From contig NZ_JAGIAG010000001.1 of the NCBI RefSeq assembly GCF_017744955.1, positions 992,001 to 1,056,000 of the forward strand: a stretch of DNA of 64,000 nt, in the 5' to 3' direction. Positions 63,909 through 64,000 of this stretch are shown piece by piece. Positions within the stretch are counted from its first letter, which is position 1. Each line of letters starts with the position of its first letter. The position numbers were made by a program, and so were the translations under genes. The DNA is from Dokdonella sp. (GTDB taxonomy: Bacteria; Pseudomonadota; Gammaproteobacteria; Xanthomonadales; Rhodanobacteraceae). The notes under the pieces are model-generated. The model saw only the letters and a list, made by a program, of their open reading frames with translations, had not been told where the DNA came from and did no database searches.

Positions 63909-64000
63909 ATGAATCGATACGGCGTGATCCTGGTCCTCGCCGCCGGCCTGCTCGGCGGCTGCGGTGGCAGCGCGGATTCCGGCACGGCGAACGCGCCGAA
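63909..64000 (+). CDS. Lipoprotein, N-terminal part (cut by window edge)
   Basis: Thirty codons are visible: MNRYGVILVLAAGLLGGCGG, a lipoprotein signal peptide with lipobox LGGC at about residue 18, then SADSGTANAP running off the right edge. AAGGAG eight bases before the ATG gives a strong start. Function cannot be told from this fragment. Confidence 0.75.
   Translation, partial: MNRYGVILVLAAGLLGGCGGSADSGTANAP

Overview
The window is GC-rich (roughly 68-70% by eye) chromosomal DNA of a gammaproteobacterium, most likely Lysobacterales (Xanthomonadales) near Rhodanobacteraceae/Dokdonella. This rests on the gene repertoire (rpoH end, priA, sppA, djlA, a Grx4-rhodanese fusion, DUF4124 and DUF2884 proteins), several families of palindromic intergenic repeats, and secreted proteins ending in LFADGFD-like tails. 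No rRNA, tRNA, CRISPR, prophage or insertion sequence was recognised.

Layout. 1-8 kb: end of rpoH with a perfect terminator palindrome, a CadC-like membrane regulator with a repeat-rich periplasmic part, a secreted FG-GAP repeat protein, and priA; upstream of priA lie two inverted consensus DnaA boxes. 8-13 kb: a DUF3667 membrane protein, a MATE exporter and the protease SppA. 13-18.5 kb: a minus-strand operon for a 2-oxoacid:ferredoxin oxidoreductase (KorA, KorB) with a GltD/ferredoxin-like flavoprotein and an embedded four-helix-bundle gene bounded by inverted GTGAGCGG tracts. 18.6-24.4 kb: small envelope proteins, an SDR, and an ArsR-type regulator followed by a cupin/DUF2867 protein, an Ada-AlkA repair protein and Ogt. 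24.4-34.4 kb: a DUF4124 protein, an SDR, two MFS exporters, and an RND pump with adaptor facing a TetR regulator across paired operators.

34.6-45.8 kb: a membrane diguanylate cyclase, a DsbA-like isomerase, FadE-type acyl-CoA dehydrogenase, an M23 peptidase, a secreted beta-helix protein, and converging AMP nucleosidase and adenine phosphoribosyltransferase genes, the latter behind a glutaredoxin-rhodanese fusion. 46-49 kb: a PlcP-like metallophosphoesterase facing btaA and btaB, which together look like a phospholipid-to-betaine-lipid remodelling set. 49-64 kb: an aldo/keto reductase, an NCS2 permease, an NlpC/P60 hydrolase, a glyoxylate-type aminotransferase, rpe, djlA, purC, an SMR exporter, an Mpo1-like protein, a retropepsin-like protease, a VolA-type lipase, a DUF2884 protein, a nucleotide-sugar-epimerase-like protein, a coiled-coil membrane protein and the start of a lipoprotein gene.

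The most noteworthy structures are the lipid-remodelling trio, the inverted-repeat-bounded four-helix-bundle cassette in the kor operon with a cargo-free relative at the korA-korB junction, and a two-hairpin repeat family present as tandem pairs at two loci.
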